Shown here in pieces: positions 37,748-44,958 of a stretch of 64,000 nucleotides of DNA. The notes beneath the pieces are model-generated. The model was given only the letters and a program-made list of their open reading frames with translations. It searched no databases and was not told the origin of the DNA. The translations under genes were made by a program, and so were the position numbers. Source of the stretch: Hyphomicrobiales bacterium (GTDB taxonomy: Bacteria; Pseudomonadota; Alphaproteobacteria; Rhizobiales; Rhizobiaceae); assembly GCA_900465665.1 (NCBI GenBank), contig UBJO01000003.1, positions 1 to 64,000 on the forward strand. Reading direction: 5' to 3'. Every line of letters begins with the position of its first letter. The stretch's first letter is position 1.

Positions 37748-38395
37748 ATGTCGAAGAATCCAAACCTTACCCTGACCGGCCCTGATCTGGCCGCGCTTCT
37801 CTGCAGCCGTGTTTGCCATGACGTCATCTCGCCCGTCGGCGCGATCAACAACGGTCTTGAACTGCTCGACGAGGGCGGCGCCGATGCAGACGCCATGGAT
37901 CTTATCCGCACCAGCGCGCTGAACGCGTCGGTTCGTCTCAAATTCGCACGCCTTGCCTTCGGCGCTTCCGGCTCCGTTGGCGCTTCGATTGACACTGGCG
38001 AAGCAGAACGCGCCGCCAAGGACTTCGCCGCCGCCGAGAAGAAGACCGAAGTGGTCTGGAACGGACCGCGCGCGATCATCGCGAAGAACCGCGTCAAGCT
38101 GCTGCTCAACCTGTTCCTCGTCGCTTATTCCTCCATTCCGCGCGGTGGCCAGATCGATATCACGCTTGAGAACCCGGAATTCGACGCGAAGTTCACGCTC
38201 GTCGCCAAGGGCAAGCTGATGCGCCTGCCGCCGAAGTTCGTGGAGATTTCGACCGGTGAGATCGAAGAAGCGATCGACGCCCATACGATCCAGCCCTATT
38301 ACGCAGTGCTGCTCGCGGAAGAGTGCGGGATGAAGCTTGGCCATAGCGCCAGTGCCGAAGAGATCGTCTTCACCGCCGAAGTCATTCCGGCCTGA
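37748..38395 (+). CDS. chpT: Histidine phosphotransferase ChpT
   Basis: Relays phosphate from the CckA hybrid kinase to CtrA and CpdR in the alphaproteobacterial cell-cycle circuit. The 215-residue protein has the degenerate histidine-kinase fold with the phosphoacceptor in LCSRVCHDVISPVGAINNG (His24). The C-terminal Bergerat-like domain cannot bind ATP in known relatives. I chose the ATG giving MSKNPNLTL, which has GGAG six bases upstream. It lies upstream of a receiver protein gene and about 0.6 kb from the convergent ctrA. cckA and cpdR are not in the window. Confidence 0.9.
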   Translation: MSKNPNLTLTGPDLAALLCSRVCHDVISPVGAINNGLELLDEGGADADAMDLIRTSALNASVRLKFARLAFGASGSVGASIDTGEAERAAKDFAAAEKKTEVVWNGPRAIIAKNRVKLLLNLFLVAYSSIPRGGQIDITLENPEFDAKFTLVAKGKLMRLPPKFVEISTGEIEEAIDAHTIQPYYAVLLAEECGMKLGHSASAEEIVFTAEVIPA

Positions 38396-38522
38396 TCTAA
38401 AACAGCGCCGGGATAGATTCCCGGCACATTGCTTGTATCGAAGTAATACTTCCTTAGCCGAATGTTTCTATCCTTGCCCGTGAAGATGCCCGCCGGGACA
38501 GAAGCTGGGCAATGGAGCAGCG

Positions 38523-38885
38523 ATGCAAAGGTTCATGATCACCGATTCGTCGGACGTCGTTCGTAAAGTCGGGAAGCGGATTCTCTCGGAACTCGACTTC
38601 ATGGTCAGTGAAGCCTCCAGCGCCAGCGAAGCATTGTCCCATTGCCAGGTGGAACTGCCCGATTACCTGATCGTCGATTCATCCATGGATGGCGCGCTTG
38701 ATCTGATCGTGGCGGTTCGCGCCATGGAAGGCGGCAAGGAGGTCAAGATCTACTATTGCGTGATCGAGGCCGACCTGAAGAAGCTGATGATGGGCAAGCG
38801 GGCAGGGGCCACGGACTTCCTGCTCAAGCCCTTCGACCGCAAGATCCTGACCGCGGTCTTCGGCAATCGCGCCATCGCCGCCTGA
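38523..38885 (+). CDS. Stand-alone receiver-domain protein (divergent response regulator)
   Basis: A 120-residue CheY-like protein without an output domain. The phosphoacceptor position Asp52 (YLIVDSSMDG) and Lys102 (LLKPFD) are present. The acidic pair is reduced to one aspartate (ITDSSD, Asp8). The switch Thr/Ser position reads IYYCVIEAD, so the usual hydroxyl residue seems absent. It lies between chpT and ctrA and could take phosphate from ChpT or act as a modulator. It is not an obvious CpdR or DivK. The GGAGC ribosome site is strong. Confidence 0.85.
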   Translation: MQRFMITDSSDVVRKVGKRILSELDFMVSEASSASEALSHCQVELPDYLIVDSSMDGALDLIVAVRAMEGGKEVKIYYCVIEADLKKLMMGKRAGATDFLLKPFDRKILTAVFGNRAIAA

Positions 38886-38907
38886 TATTCCCATTCGATT
38901 AACATGC

Positions 38908-38939
38908 AAAAGCCGCCTTCAGGGCGGCTTTTGTTGTTT
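38908..38939 (+). terminator. Rho-independent terminator after the receiver gene
   Basis: AAAAGCCGCC and GGCGGCTTTT form a perfect 10-bp stem with a five-base loop, followed by GTTGTTT. It begins 23 bases after the stop. Confidence 0.9.
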
Positions 38940-38958
38940 CAGACGTGTTCATGGACAC

Positions 38959-38984
38959 AAAAAATCCCGCCGTGAAGGCGGGAT
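38959..38984 (-). terminator. Rho-independent terminator of ctrA
   Basis: On the minus strand ATCCCGCC and GGCGGGAT pair around a five-base loop and are followed by TTTTTTG. It lies about 37 bases past the ctrA stop and is separate from the opposing receiver-gene terminator. Confidence 0.88.
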
Positions 38985-39020
38985 CTTAAGGATGATCGGC
39001 GTAGGGACCGAAATCGGATA

Positions 39021-39722
39021 TCAGGCTGTTTCGGCGTATTCGGCGCCATCCGGCTCGCGCAGAACGTAGCCGCGGCCCCAGACGGTTTCGATGTAGTTTG
39101 CGCCGCCGGCAGCGTTCGCAAGCTTCTTGCGCAGCTTGCAGATGAAGACGTCGATGATCTTGAGTTCCGGCTCGTCCATGCCGCCATAAAGGTGGTTCAG
39201 GAACATTTCCTTGGTGAGCGTGGTACCCTTGCGGAGCGAAAGCAGCTCCAGCATCTGGTATTCCTTGCCCGTCAGGTGAACGCGCTGGCCACCGACTTCG
39301 ACGGTCTTGGCGTCGAGGTTGACGATCAGTTCGCCGGTCATGATGACGGACTGAGCGTGACCCTTCGAACGACGGACGATCGCATGGATGCGAGCAACCA
39401 GTTCGTCCTTGTGGAAAGGCTTGGTCATGTAGTCGTCGGCGCCGAAGCCGAGACCGCGAACCTTGTCCTCGATACCGGCCATGCCGGAGAGGATCAGGAT
39501 CGGTGTTTTAACCTTGGACAGACGGAGAGTGCGGAGCACTTCATATCCGGACATGTCTGGAAGGTTGAGATCAAGAAGGATGATATCATAATCATACAAC
39601 TTGCCGAGATCGACGCCTTCTTCACCAAGATCGGTGGTGTAGACGTTGAAACTTTCTGACTTGAGCATCAGTTCGATGCTCTGCGCTGTCGCGCTGTCAT
39701 CTTCGATGAGTAGTACCCGCAT
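39021..39722 (-). CDS. ctrA: Cell-cycle master response regulator CtrA
   Basis: OmpR-type transcription factor of 233 residues that controls division, flagella, and replication-linked genes in alphaproteobacteria. The receiver domain has [10 protein letters not shown], phospho-Asp51 (ILLDLNLPD) and TKPFHKDEL. The winged-helix domain carries [19 protein letters not shown] and [10 protein letters not shown]. The C-terminal alanine fits regulated ClpXP proteolysis. AAAGGGGAT precedes ATG. Upstream lie a TTAACCAT half-site and four GANTC sites, consistent with autoregulation and CcrM methylation control. Confidence 0.97.
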   Translation of the reverse strand: MRVLLIEDDSATAQSIELMLKSESFNVYTTDLGEEGVDLGKLYDYDIILLDLNLPDMSGYEVLRTLRLSKVKTPILILSGMAGIEDKVRGLGFGADDYMTKPFHKDELVARIHAIVRRSKGHAQSVIMTGELIVNLDAKTVEVGGQRVHLTGKEYQMLELLSLRKGTTLTKEMFLNHLYGGMDEPELKIIDVFICKLRKKLANAAGGANYIETVWGRGYVLREPDGAEYAETA

Positions 39723-39808
39723 TCTTATCCCCTTTACCGCCGCCGAAAGGTGGTCTGGCCCCTACGCGATACAGAAATGTCACTGCGTGATTTGGAAGCT
39801 GCCACGAA

Positions 39809-39816
39809 ATGGTTAA
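39809..39816 (-). promoter_or_regulatory. ctrA: CtrA half-site upstream of ctrA
   Basis: The minus strand reads TTAACCAT, one of the two classic CtrA recognition forms. It is 87 bases upstream of the ctrA start and could mediate autoregulation. Confidence 0.5.
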
Positions 39817-39824
39817 CAAATTCT

Positions 39825-39954
39825 GATTCACTCTGGCAAGAGGTAATCAATTTATTAAATATTTTGTCCATTCCGCTGTTTTCCAACGAGAATCCGCAAG
39901 GCCCTCTTCTCAACTGTTACATTAAGAAAGGCCGGCAAGCGATTCATTCGACTC
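39825..39954. promoter_or_regulatory. ctrA: Cluster of four GANTC (CcrM) sites upstream of ctrA
   Basis: GATTC at 39825, GAATC at 39890, GATTC at 39941 and GACTC at 39950 fall within 130 bases. In Caulobacter a GANTC site makes the ctrA P1 promoter sensitive to methylation state. The density here is above the roughly one per 256 bases expected by chance. Confidence 0.6.
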
Positions 39955-40162
39955 ACCAATGAAACGGACCGGAAATCGCGTAGTTGTGTTTACCGACCCT
40001 TAAATCATCGGCACTATCATTAACGATGCCCGTAAACGAAAGGTTACCAGCGGTAGGTTTTTGTTAACGCCGAGGGAAATTTTTTGGGCAAGTCGCATGA
40101 CAGCGGCAGCTAATGGGCGGTTTCAAGTGAAGCCGGGGTCTCGCATCACTGGAGTAATGCGT

Positions 40163-40513
40163 ATGAAGTCGCGTGAGAGCCTAGTTCGTCTGAAAGAGTT
40201 TCAGGTGAACGAAAAGCGTCGTCAACTGCAGCAGTTGCAGATGATGATGTCTGAATTTGACCGTATGACGAAGGATCTGGAGAGCCAGATCGTCGTCGAG
40301 GAAAAGAAGTCCGGCATTTCCGACCCGAATCACTTCGCCTATCCCACCTTCGCGAAGGCAGCACGCCAGCGCGCGGACAATCTTCAGGTTTCGATCAAGG
40401 AACTGAGGATGCAGGAAGAGGCCTTGGAGCAGACGCTCGAAGAGATGCAGGCGGAATATGCACGCGCTGCCGCGCTCGAAGAGCGCGACGGGGCGGTTCG
40501 GGCAAGAGCCTAA
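40163..40513 (+). CDS. fliJ: FliJ-like flagellar export chaperone
   Basis: A 116-residue, almost fully helical coiled-coil protein beginning MKSRESLVRLKEFQVNEKRR, which matches the alphaproteobacterial FliJ type. FliJ helps the FliI ATPase escort substrates into the flagellar export gate. GGAG lies eight bases before this ATG; longer in-frame starts upstream are not supported. It stands apart from a flagellar operon and is divergent from ctrA, a master regulator of flagellar genes. Confidence 0.8.
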   Translation: MKSRESLVRLKEFQVNEKRRQLQQLQMMMSEFDRMTKDLESQIVVEEKKSGISDPNHFAYPTFAKAARQRADNLQVSIKELRMQEEALEQTLEEMQAEYARAAALEERDGAVRARA

Positions 40514-40557
40514 GCCAAGATGATCGATGCCTTCGGGCATCTGGGGTGTCATCTCAT

Positions 40558-40604
40558 AAAAGCCATGCATGACGGGCGTGCTGTCCGTCATACATGGCTT
40601 TTGG
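40558..40604. terminator. Long hairpin terminator after fliJ
   Basis: AAAAGCCATG-CATGACGG pairs with CCGTCATA-CATGGCTTTT around a nine-base loop with one mismatch. T-rich flanks on both strands suggest it also ends the convergent acetyltransferase gene. Confidence 0.85.
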
Positions 40605-40624
40605 CGTTTCTCGACTTCAGAAGA

Positions 40625-40903
40625 TCAGTTGATGACGTCGCGCCATTCTTCATGGCGAAGCGCCTGCGCCTTGAAGAAAGGGCAGAGCGGAATGATCTTC
40701 CAGCCACCGGTTCTGGCGGCTTCCACCGCGTGCAGCGCCAGCGCCTGGCCGACGCCCTTGCCGCGCAGCGCATCCGGCACGCCGGTGTGATCGATGATGA
40801 TCAGCGTCGGCGATGTGCGGGAATAGGTCATTTCGGCCTGATGGCCTTCGAGTTCGGCGACGTAGCGGCCGCCCGATGCGTTTTCTTCGTTGGTGATCTT
40901 CAT
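40625..40903 (-). CDS. Small GNAT-like acetyltransferase (YidJ/Gcn5-related single domain)
   Basis: A 92-residue protein of the small Acetyltransf_CG class. It has the FxVExDGxxAxL-like strands ASGGRYVAELEGHQAEMTY, the acetyl-CoA loop VPDALRGKGVGQALALHAVEA and the IIPLCPFFKAQALRH end typical of the group. Substrates are unknown. AGGAAGG precedes the ATG; a longer in-frame start lacks homology. It is convergent with fliJ. Confidence 0.85.
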   Translation of the reverse strand: MKITNEENASGGRYVAELEGHQAEMTYSRTSPTLIIIDHTGVPDALRGKGVGQALALHAVEAARTGGWKIIPLCPFFKAQALRHEEWRDVIN

Positions 40904-41216
40904 CCCGACTGCCTTCCTTTCGATTGCGTTGAAGCAAACGTGCCATGGCGCCGGCGCAAAGCAAAGGCCGCTCAAGGTGACGCATTGTTCGATGAAAGGG
41001 GAGGCAGGTGGTTTGGCGTTTGAGAAAAGAATATCTCGAGCCTTGCTCGCGCAGCCGCTGTCCGAGTGGTCTTTGGGGACGGTGGCCGCGCTTCAGAGCG
41101 TCGGTTCAGTTCGGCAATGAGATAAACGCCGGATAGCAGCAAAAGCTTCGGGCCGGCTTCACATCCTGCGATGTGCGGTCGGCCCGAACTGAAATGGAAT
41201 CAACTTCAATAACTAA
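40904..41216. other. 313-base gap between the small acetyltransferase and sciP genes
   Basis: It contains the likely sciP terminator near its right end and the acetyltransferase promoter at its left end. A plus-strand frame of about 76 codons has no credible ribosome site or similarity, so I do not call a gene. Confidence 0.55.
41141..41188 (-). terminator. Terminator of sciP
   Basis: TTCGGGCCG and CGGCCCGAA form a perfect outer 9-bp stem; CACATC/GATGTG forms an inner stem. On the minus strand it is followed by GCTTTTGC. It lies about 30 bases past the sciP stop. Confidence 0.75.
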
Positions 41217-41492
41217 TCAATGGCGATACTGCTGGATGCGCGTGGTGCGCAGGCCGGCAAGACCATGGCTGTTGATTGATGACTGCCAGGAGAGAAACTC
41301 CTCGACGGTCAAAGTATAGCGTTCGCAAGCTTCTTCCAAGCTCAACAGGCCACCGCGCACAGCTGCGACAACCTCTGCCTTACGGCGAATTACCCAGCGC
41401 CGAGTATTCGGCGGCGGCAAATCCGCAATCGTCAGCGGGCTGCCATCGGGGCCGATGACATATTTCACTCGGGGACGTATCATTTCGGTCAT
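41217..41492 (-). CDS. sciP: CtrA-inhibitory protein SciP (DUF1153)
   Basis: A 91-residue helix-turn-helix protein of the DUF1153 family. RVKYVIGPDGSPLTIADLPP and RRWVIRRKAEVVAAVRGGLL are the family signatures. In Caulobacter SciP is made in G1 and blocks CtrA-activated transcription. I chose the ATG giving MTEMIRPRV, with GAGAG upstream; a longer reading starts before it and an inner ATG nine bases later is also possible. A CtrA-like site lies about 52 bases upstream, fitting CtrA-dependent sciP expression. Confidence 0.9.
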   Translation of the reverse strand: MTEMIRPRVKYVIGPDGSPLTIADLPPPNTRRWVIRRKAEVVAAVRGGLLSLEEACERYTLTVEEFLSWQSSINSHGLAGLRTTRIQQYRH

Positions 41493-41543
41493 TGGACTCT
41501 CTACACAACTCAAGACCACGAGAGCCACTCTAGCTTGTCACAT

Positions 41544-41560
41544 TTAAAAATTGCCTAAAC
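41544..41560. promoter_or_regulatory. sciP: Candidate CtrA-binding site upstream of sciP
   Basis: TTAA-AAATTGC-CTAAAC matches TTAA-N7-TTAAC with one mismatch in the second half. It is 52 bases upstream of the sciP start. Confidence 0.4.
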
Positions 41561-41654
41561 GCGTCGTAAGACTTTGATAATAAATTTAACCGCGTCGCAT
41601 GATGGCGCTTGCCCGCGCCTCGCGTGCGGCTTCCCTTGCGTAAATTTGTCATAA

Positions 41655-41673
41655 GTGCATGGGAGCCATGCAC
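41655..41673. promoter_or_regulatory. 19-base inverted repeat, possible LuxR-type operator
   Basis: GTGCATGG-GAG-CCATGCAC has perfect 8-base arms. Its size and symmetry resemble lux/tra-box operators bound by LuxR-type dimers. It is about 216 bases upstream of a LuxR-type regulator gene. Confidence 0.4.
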
Positions 41674-41889
41674 AATGAATAATAGTTGTCTGATCCCCAT
41701 CAAACTATAAGCCTCCCCAACGGCAGATAGAACGTTGCGTGTCGTCGCGATTGTTGTTTCTGTGTGCCTTGGGAATAGAATTACAGGCTTTGCCTAGCGT
41801 CGAAGTGATCTTTTTTCTTTTCCTATACTTTGATTGTTGCTGCCAGAAGAGCGTTTTCAGGCAAGTTTAGCCTTTGAAGGACGAAATCG

Positions 41890-42627
41890 ATGCGGAATGA
41901 AGAACGTGCCGTTCAAGACGGCGCGGCCAATATTGCTTTTTTATCGCCAGAAAAAACCAGTCCATCGCCAGCCGATCCCAAGGAACGCCTCGCGCGTCTG
42001 GCGAAGGCGGCGGGTTTCAACCACTATTTGTTCGCGGGCTTTCCCCATGGCGACAATGGCGGCTTTGCGGGAAACCATATCTTCAGCAACTGGCCTGACA
42101 GTCTGGTTACCGCCTATGACGAAGACGACCTGTTTCACAATAGTGCGCTTGTCTCGGAACTCAGAAAATCGAGCCTGCCGGTATCGTTTGGCGGCGGGGC
42201 GTTCGAAAGCAGCGTGACGAACCCGAAGAACGAGCGGATTACCGGTCTGTTTCGCGAGCTCGGATTTCGCCGGACATTTGCTTTCGTGCTGCATGATGCC
42301 GATCGTCAGCCCTATATTTTCGCGTTTTCGGGCGCACGGGCGGATCTTTCGCGCGAGGAGGCGATGGCGCATGTGTTCAGCGCCATGGAATTCCTCGACG
42401 TCTACGCGCGCCTGCAGGTGACCGAACAGCCTCTGGAGAATTTGAGCAGCCGCGAGATCGAATGCCTGCGCTGGTCGGCGGCGGGCAAGAGCAGCGACGA
42501 GATCGCCATCATACTCGAGCTTTCGCCGCACACCGTGGTCGGATATCTGAAGAGCGCGATGCGCAAGCTCGATTCCGTCAACCGGATGCAGGCGGTTGCC
42601 CGGGCCTTCCGCTACCGCCTGCTGTAA
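41890..42627 (+). CDS. LuxR-family regulator with an autoinducer-binding-like domain
   Basis: A 245-residue transcription factor. The N-terminal two thirds (about residues 30-165) resemble the acyl-homoserine-lactone-binding domain (HIFSNWPDSLVTAYDEDDLF and FAFSGARADLSREEAM). The C-terminal LuxR HTH starts LSSREIECLRWSAAGKSSDE and ends HTVVGYLKSAMRKLDSVNR. No luxI-type synthase lies in the window, so it is a solo or responds to another signal. AAGGA precedes ATG. It is divergent from sciP and convergent with the DUF2793 gene. Confidence 0.87.
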   Translation: MRNEERAVQDGAANIAFLSPEKTSPSPADPKERLARLAKAAGFNHYLFAGFPHGDNGGFAGNHIFSNWPDSLVTAYDEDDLFHNSALVSELRKSSLPVSFGGGAFESSVTNPKNERITGLFRELGFRRTFAFVLHDADRQPYIFAFSGARADLSREEAMAHVFSAMEFLDVYARLQVTEQPLENLSSREIECLRWSAAGKSSDEIAIILELSPHTVVGYLKSAMRKLDSVNRMQAVARAFRYRLL

Positions 42628-42632
42628 CTTGT

Positions 42633-43670
42633 TCAGAGCATGACGGCGCAGAGTTCGGTCTTCGCCGGTCCAAATTCGTATTGCGCCGTGCCGCTGTGAA
42701 GCAATGCAAGCCAATCGCCTTCATGCAGTTCAACGATGGTCGTAACGCTCTGCCGAGTCGGTGATGTCGAGGCCGGGCCGCTCGCGTTCGCGACGACGGT
42801 GGTACCGTTGACCTCGATCGCGACACCGTGGCCCGACGAGGTGAGGGTGCTCACGGAGAGCGACAGAAGATAGAAGCCGTCGGCCGGGACGATCAGCCGC
42901 GCGCCGGAGCCAGACGGCACGGCGGTGCCGAGCTCGAAGCCGCCTTGTCCCGCGTTGATATCCGTGAAGCCGGTGCGGCTTCCCGCTGGTGGAGACGCTG
43001 TGCCGGCAGCAAGCGATGCCCGCACGATCGGCCGCGCGGGCATGCGCACCACGCCGTCCGGTGCCACGACGAGCGCCGTCGACCAATCATTGCCATCGCC
43101 GCTGACCTTGATCGAAAAGGCATCGCTTCCCGCAAGGCCCATCTCGGCGCGGCCCGACCAATTTGTCTGAAAGAGCAGCGTGCCTGTTTGAGACGGGTCG
43201 GCCTTGTTGATCTTCAACTGATGACCTTGGCCTGAATGGGTAAAGAGACTTGCTTCAGAGGCGACCGCCAGCCGGTTGATCGCGTCGGCCGTCGCGTTGA
43301 TGCCGATCATCGGTAGCCCGCCATCCGCATCGAGCGAGATCACCTTCCAGTTCGCGCCGTCGAATGCGCGGAGCTGACGGGTTTCGAGGAAAAATGCGCG
43401 CCAGCCGGGGTTTGGCGAGAGATAGGCCCATGCGCCATCCTGCCAGACGGAAATGAGCCCCTGCCGGCCGAGCCACGCGCCCTCGGGATCGGCGGCGACG
43501 AGATAGCGGTCGCCTTCACCCGGTGTTTCGGGCGGTGCCTGGCGTTCGGCGATGATCGTCAGCTGGACCACGGCGTCGAGGCGCTGTAGCGCTTCGTTAT
43601 GCGGCACGTGCTTCTGTGCCTGGGAGGGCAGGATGTAGGGCAAGGCGAGGTTGTTGGTCTGGTCCGACAC
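42633..43670 (-). CDS. DUF2793 phage-tail/GTA-type surface protein
   Basis: A 345-residue protein whose N-terminal 100 residues match DUF2793: LPYILPSQAQKHVPHNEALQ and VWQDGAWAYLSPNPGWRAF. Such domains occur in rhizobial prophage and gene-transfer-agent tail regions. The C-terminal 130 residues look like a beta jelly-roll binding head (PADGFYLLSLSVSTLTSSGH). No other phage gene is nearby, so it is an orphan, perhaps a secreted or tail-associated adhesin. The start is GTG with GGAG eight bases upstream; no signal peptide is seen. Confidence 0.8.
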   Translation of the reverse strand: MSDQTNNLALPYILPSQAQKHVPHNEALQRLDAVVQLTIIAERQAPPETPGEGDRYLVAADPEGAWLGRQGLISVWQDGAWAYLSPNPGWRAFFLETRQLRAFDGANWKVISLDADGGLPMIGINATADAINRLAVASEASLFTHSGQGHQLKINKADPSQTGTLLFQTNWSGRAEMGLAGSDAFSIKVSGDGNDWSTALVVAPDGVVRMPARPIVRASLAAGTASPPAGSRTGFTDINAGQGGFELGTAVPSGSGARLIVPADGFYLLSLSVSTLTSSGHGVAIEVNGTTVVANASGPASTSPTRQSVTTIVELHEGDWLALLHSGTAQYEFGPAKTELCAVML

Positions 43671-43686
43671 GATCGAGCTCCGGTGT

Positions 43687-43710
43687 TTGCGGCAGGTTTC
43701 ACTGCCGCAA
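43687..43710 (-). terminator. Hairpin between cysQ and the DUF2793 gene
   Basis: TTGCGGCAG and CTGCCGCAA form a perfect 9-bp stem with a six-base loop. It lies downstream of cysQ and just upstream of the DUF2793 gene. The lack of a T-run makes termination uncertain. Confidence 0.45.
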
Positions 43711-43796
43711 ATCGTAGAGGCGCGTCGGGAAGCGGGGACAGCGCGCGGGGTCGGGCGCTGATTTCACATGGATATTTGCGAGAAATATCCCCATGT

Positions 43797-44609
43797 TCAA
43801 AGCCGGAGGGCGTGGCCCCAGGAGATGAAATCGGGGTTGGCGAAATCCGCGTCGTGGGCCTGCCGGGTCTTACCGTAGGTGAGGGGGCGGCCGTCGAGGG
43901 TCACGGTACAGCCGCCGGCCGCGCGCAGGATTGCATCGCCGGCCGCGGTGTCCCACTCCATCGTGCGGGTGAAGCGCGGATAGACGTCCGCTTCTCCTTC
44001 CGCGAGCAGACAGAATTTCAGCGACGAGCCGATATTCTTGCACTCCGAGATGGCCTGCTCGGCCAAAAACCGCGCCGTCTGCGGGCTGTTATGCGAACGG
44101 CTGGCGAGTGCGGTGCGCTCGGCCTTGGCGAGGCGCACATTGATCGGCAGACGTTTTTCCACGCGGAAGTCCGGGCCGATATGCAGCTTCTCGGCCGTGC
44201 CGTTCTCGCCGAGAAAGGCGACGCTCAGCGCGGGCGCGAAGACGATGCCGGCAGCCGGGTGACCATCGACGATGAAGGCGATGTTGACGGTGAATTCCGG
44301 CCGCTTGTCGACGAATTCGCGCGTGCCATCCAGGGGATCGACTAAGAAGAAAGACGAGCCGACCGCCGGCACGATGCCGGCCGCAACCGATTCTTCGGCG
44401 ATGACGGGAATGTCGGGGAAATCGCGATAGAGATGCGCCAGAATGATCCGCTCGGCCTGCTCGTCGGCGATCGTGACAGGGCTGTTGTCGGCCTTGCTGG
44501 CCGCCGTGCAGCCGGCGCGGTACACATCCATGATCGCCTTGCCAGCCTCAAGGGCGGCGCGTTCAAACGTTTCGAGCATCGCGGGTCGGTTCGATCCCTT
44601 CTCCATCAT
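43797..44609 (-). CDS. cysQ: 3'(2'),5'-bisphosphate nucleotidase CysQ
   Basis: Dephosphorylates adenosine 3',5'-bisphosphate formed during sulfate assimilation. It belongs to the lithium-sensitive inositol-phosphatase fold. The metal motifs are present: AEES, DPLDGTREF and WDTAAGDAIL. Length with this start is 270 residues. Several in-frame ATGs compete; I chose one just upstream of the conserved LETFERAALEAGKAIMD, but the ribosome sites are weak, so the start is uncertain. It is divergent from the liv operon. Confidence 0.88.
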   Translation of the reverse strand: MMEKGSNRPAMLETFERAALEAGKAIMDVYRAGCTAASKADNSPVTIADEQAERIILAHLYRDFPDIPVIAEESVAAGIVPAVGSSFFLVDPLDGTREFVDKRPEFTVNIAFIVDGHPAAGIVFAPALSVAFLGENGTAEKLHIGPDFRVEKRLPINVRLAKAERTALASRSHNSPQTARFLAEQAISECKNIGSSLKFCLLAEGEADVYPRFTRTMEWDTAAGDAILRAAGGCTVTLDGRPLTYGKTRQAHDADFANPDFISWGHALRL

Positions 44610-44958
44610 GCTTCTCATATAGTCGTTTTCACGCTTCATTGCACGGCTCGTCCGCCGTCGCAAAAGGACGCAGGTGTGCTTTGACGATTTTCCATCCATC
44701 GGCGAAGGCTAAAGAACCCAGTGAAAAGTGAATTTGCGGTGAAAAGTGGCGTCAGAGGCCGGATTGTGTTGAAAAAATCAACTTTATGGATGCCAAAAAG
44801 TCATTTTCACCAAAACGGTAAAGAACTTTGGAGCTTTGTAATTTTGCGCTTCCCTTTTGCCTTGAAAGCAGTATGAAATCTTTAATCAAGGGCTCAACAA
44901 GGGCTCTAATAACAAGAGACGCAGGCTTTTCACGGTTCTGTGTCCAGGGGAAAGACAT
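44610..44958. other. 349-base divergent region between cysQ and livH
   Basis: It carries promoters for cysQ and the liv operon. GTGAAAA or its complement occurs five times here (44626, 44721, 44739, 44804, 44927), with GTGAAAAGTG repeated at 18-base spacing. CAAGGGCTC is also directly repeated at 44887 and 44898. No gene is credible. Confidence 0.6.
44721..44748. repeat. Tandem GTGAAAAGTG repeat upstream of the liv operon
   Basis: Two exact 10-base copies begin 18 bases apart, near two helical turns, as expected for a regulator contacting one DNA face twice. Single GTGAAAA cores recur on either strand nearby. Confidence 0.55.

Larger units (their letters stand above)
39723..40162. other. 440-base AT-rich divergent region between ctrA and fliJ
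   Basis: This region must hold the ctrA promoters and the fliJ promoter. It is markedly more AT-rich than the surroundings, with TTTATTAAATATTTTG near 39851, and carries the CtrA half-site and GANTC cluster annotated separately. A 70-codon frame inside it has no ribosome site and no family features. I see no RNA gene. Confidence 0.6.
41493..41889. other. 397-base divergent region between sciP and a LuxR-type regulator
   Basis: The region is AT-rich and holds the promoters of both genes, a CtrA-like site near sciP and a 19-base inverted repeat nearer the middle. No coding region is convincing. Confidence 0.55.

Noticed and set aside
39750-39962. A 70-codon frame between ctrA and fliJ
   Set aside because: It lies in the AT-rich regulatory region, crosses the GANTC sites, and has no credible start or similarity.
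39723-40162. A replication origin in the AT-rich region near ctrA
   Set aside because: No run of DnaA boxes is seen and the features present are better explained as ctrA promoter control.
40890-41120. A 76-codon plus-strand frame between the small acetyltransferase and sciP
   Set aside because: It overlaps the acetyltransferase start, lacks a ribosome site and has no family features.
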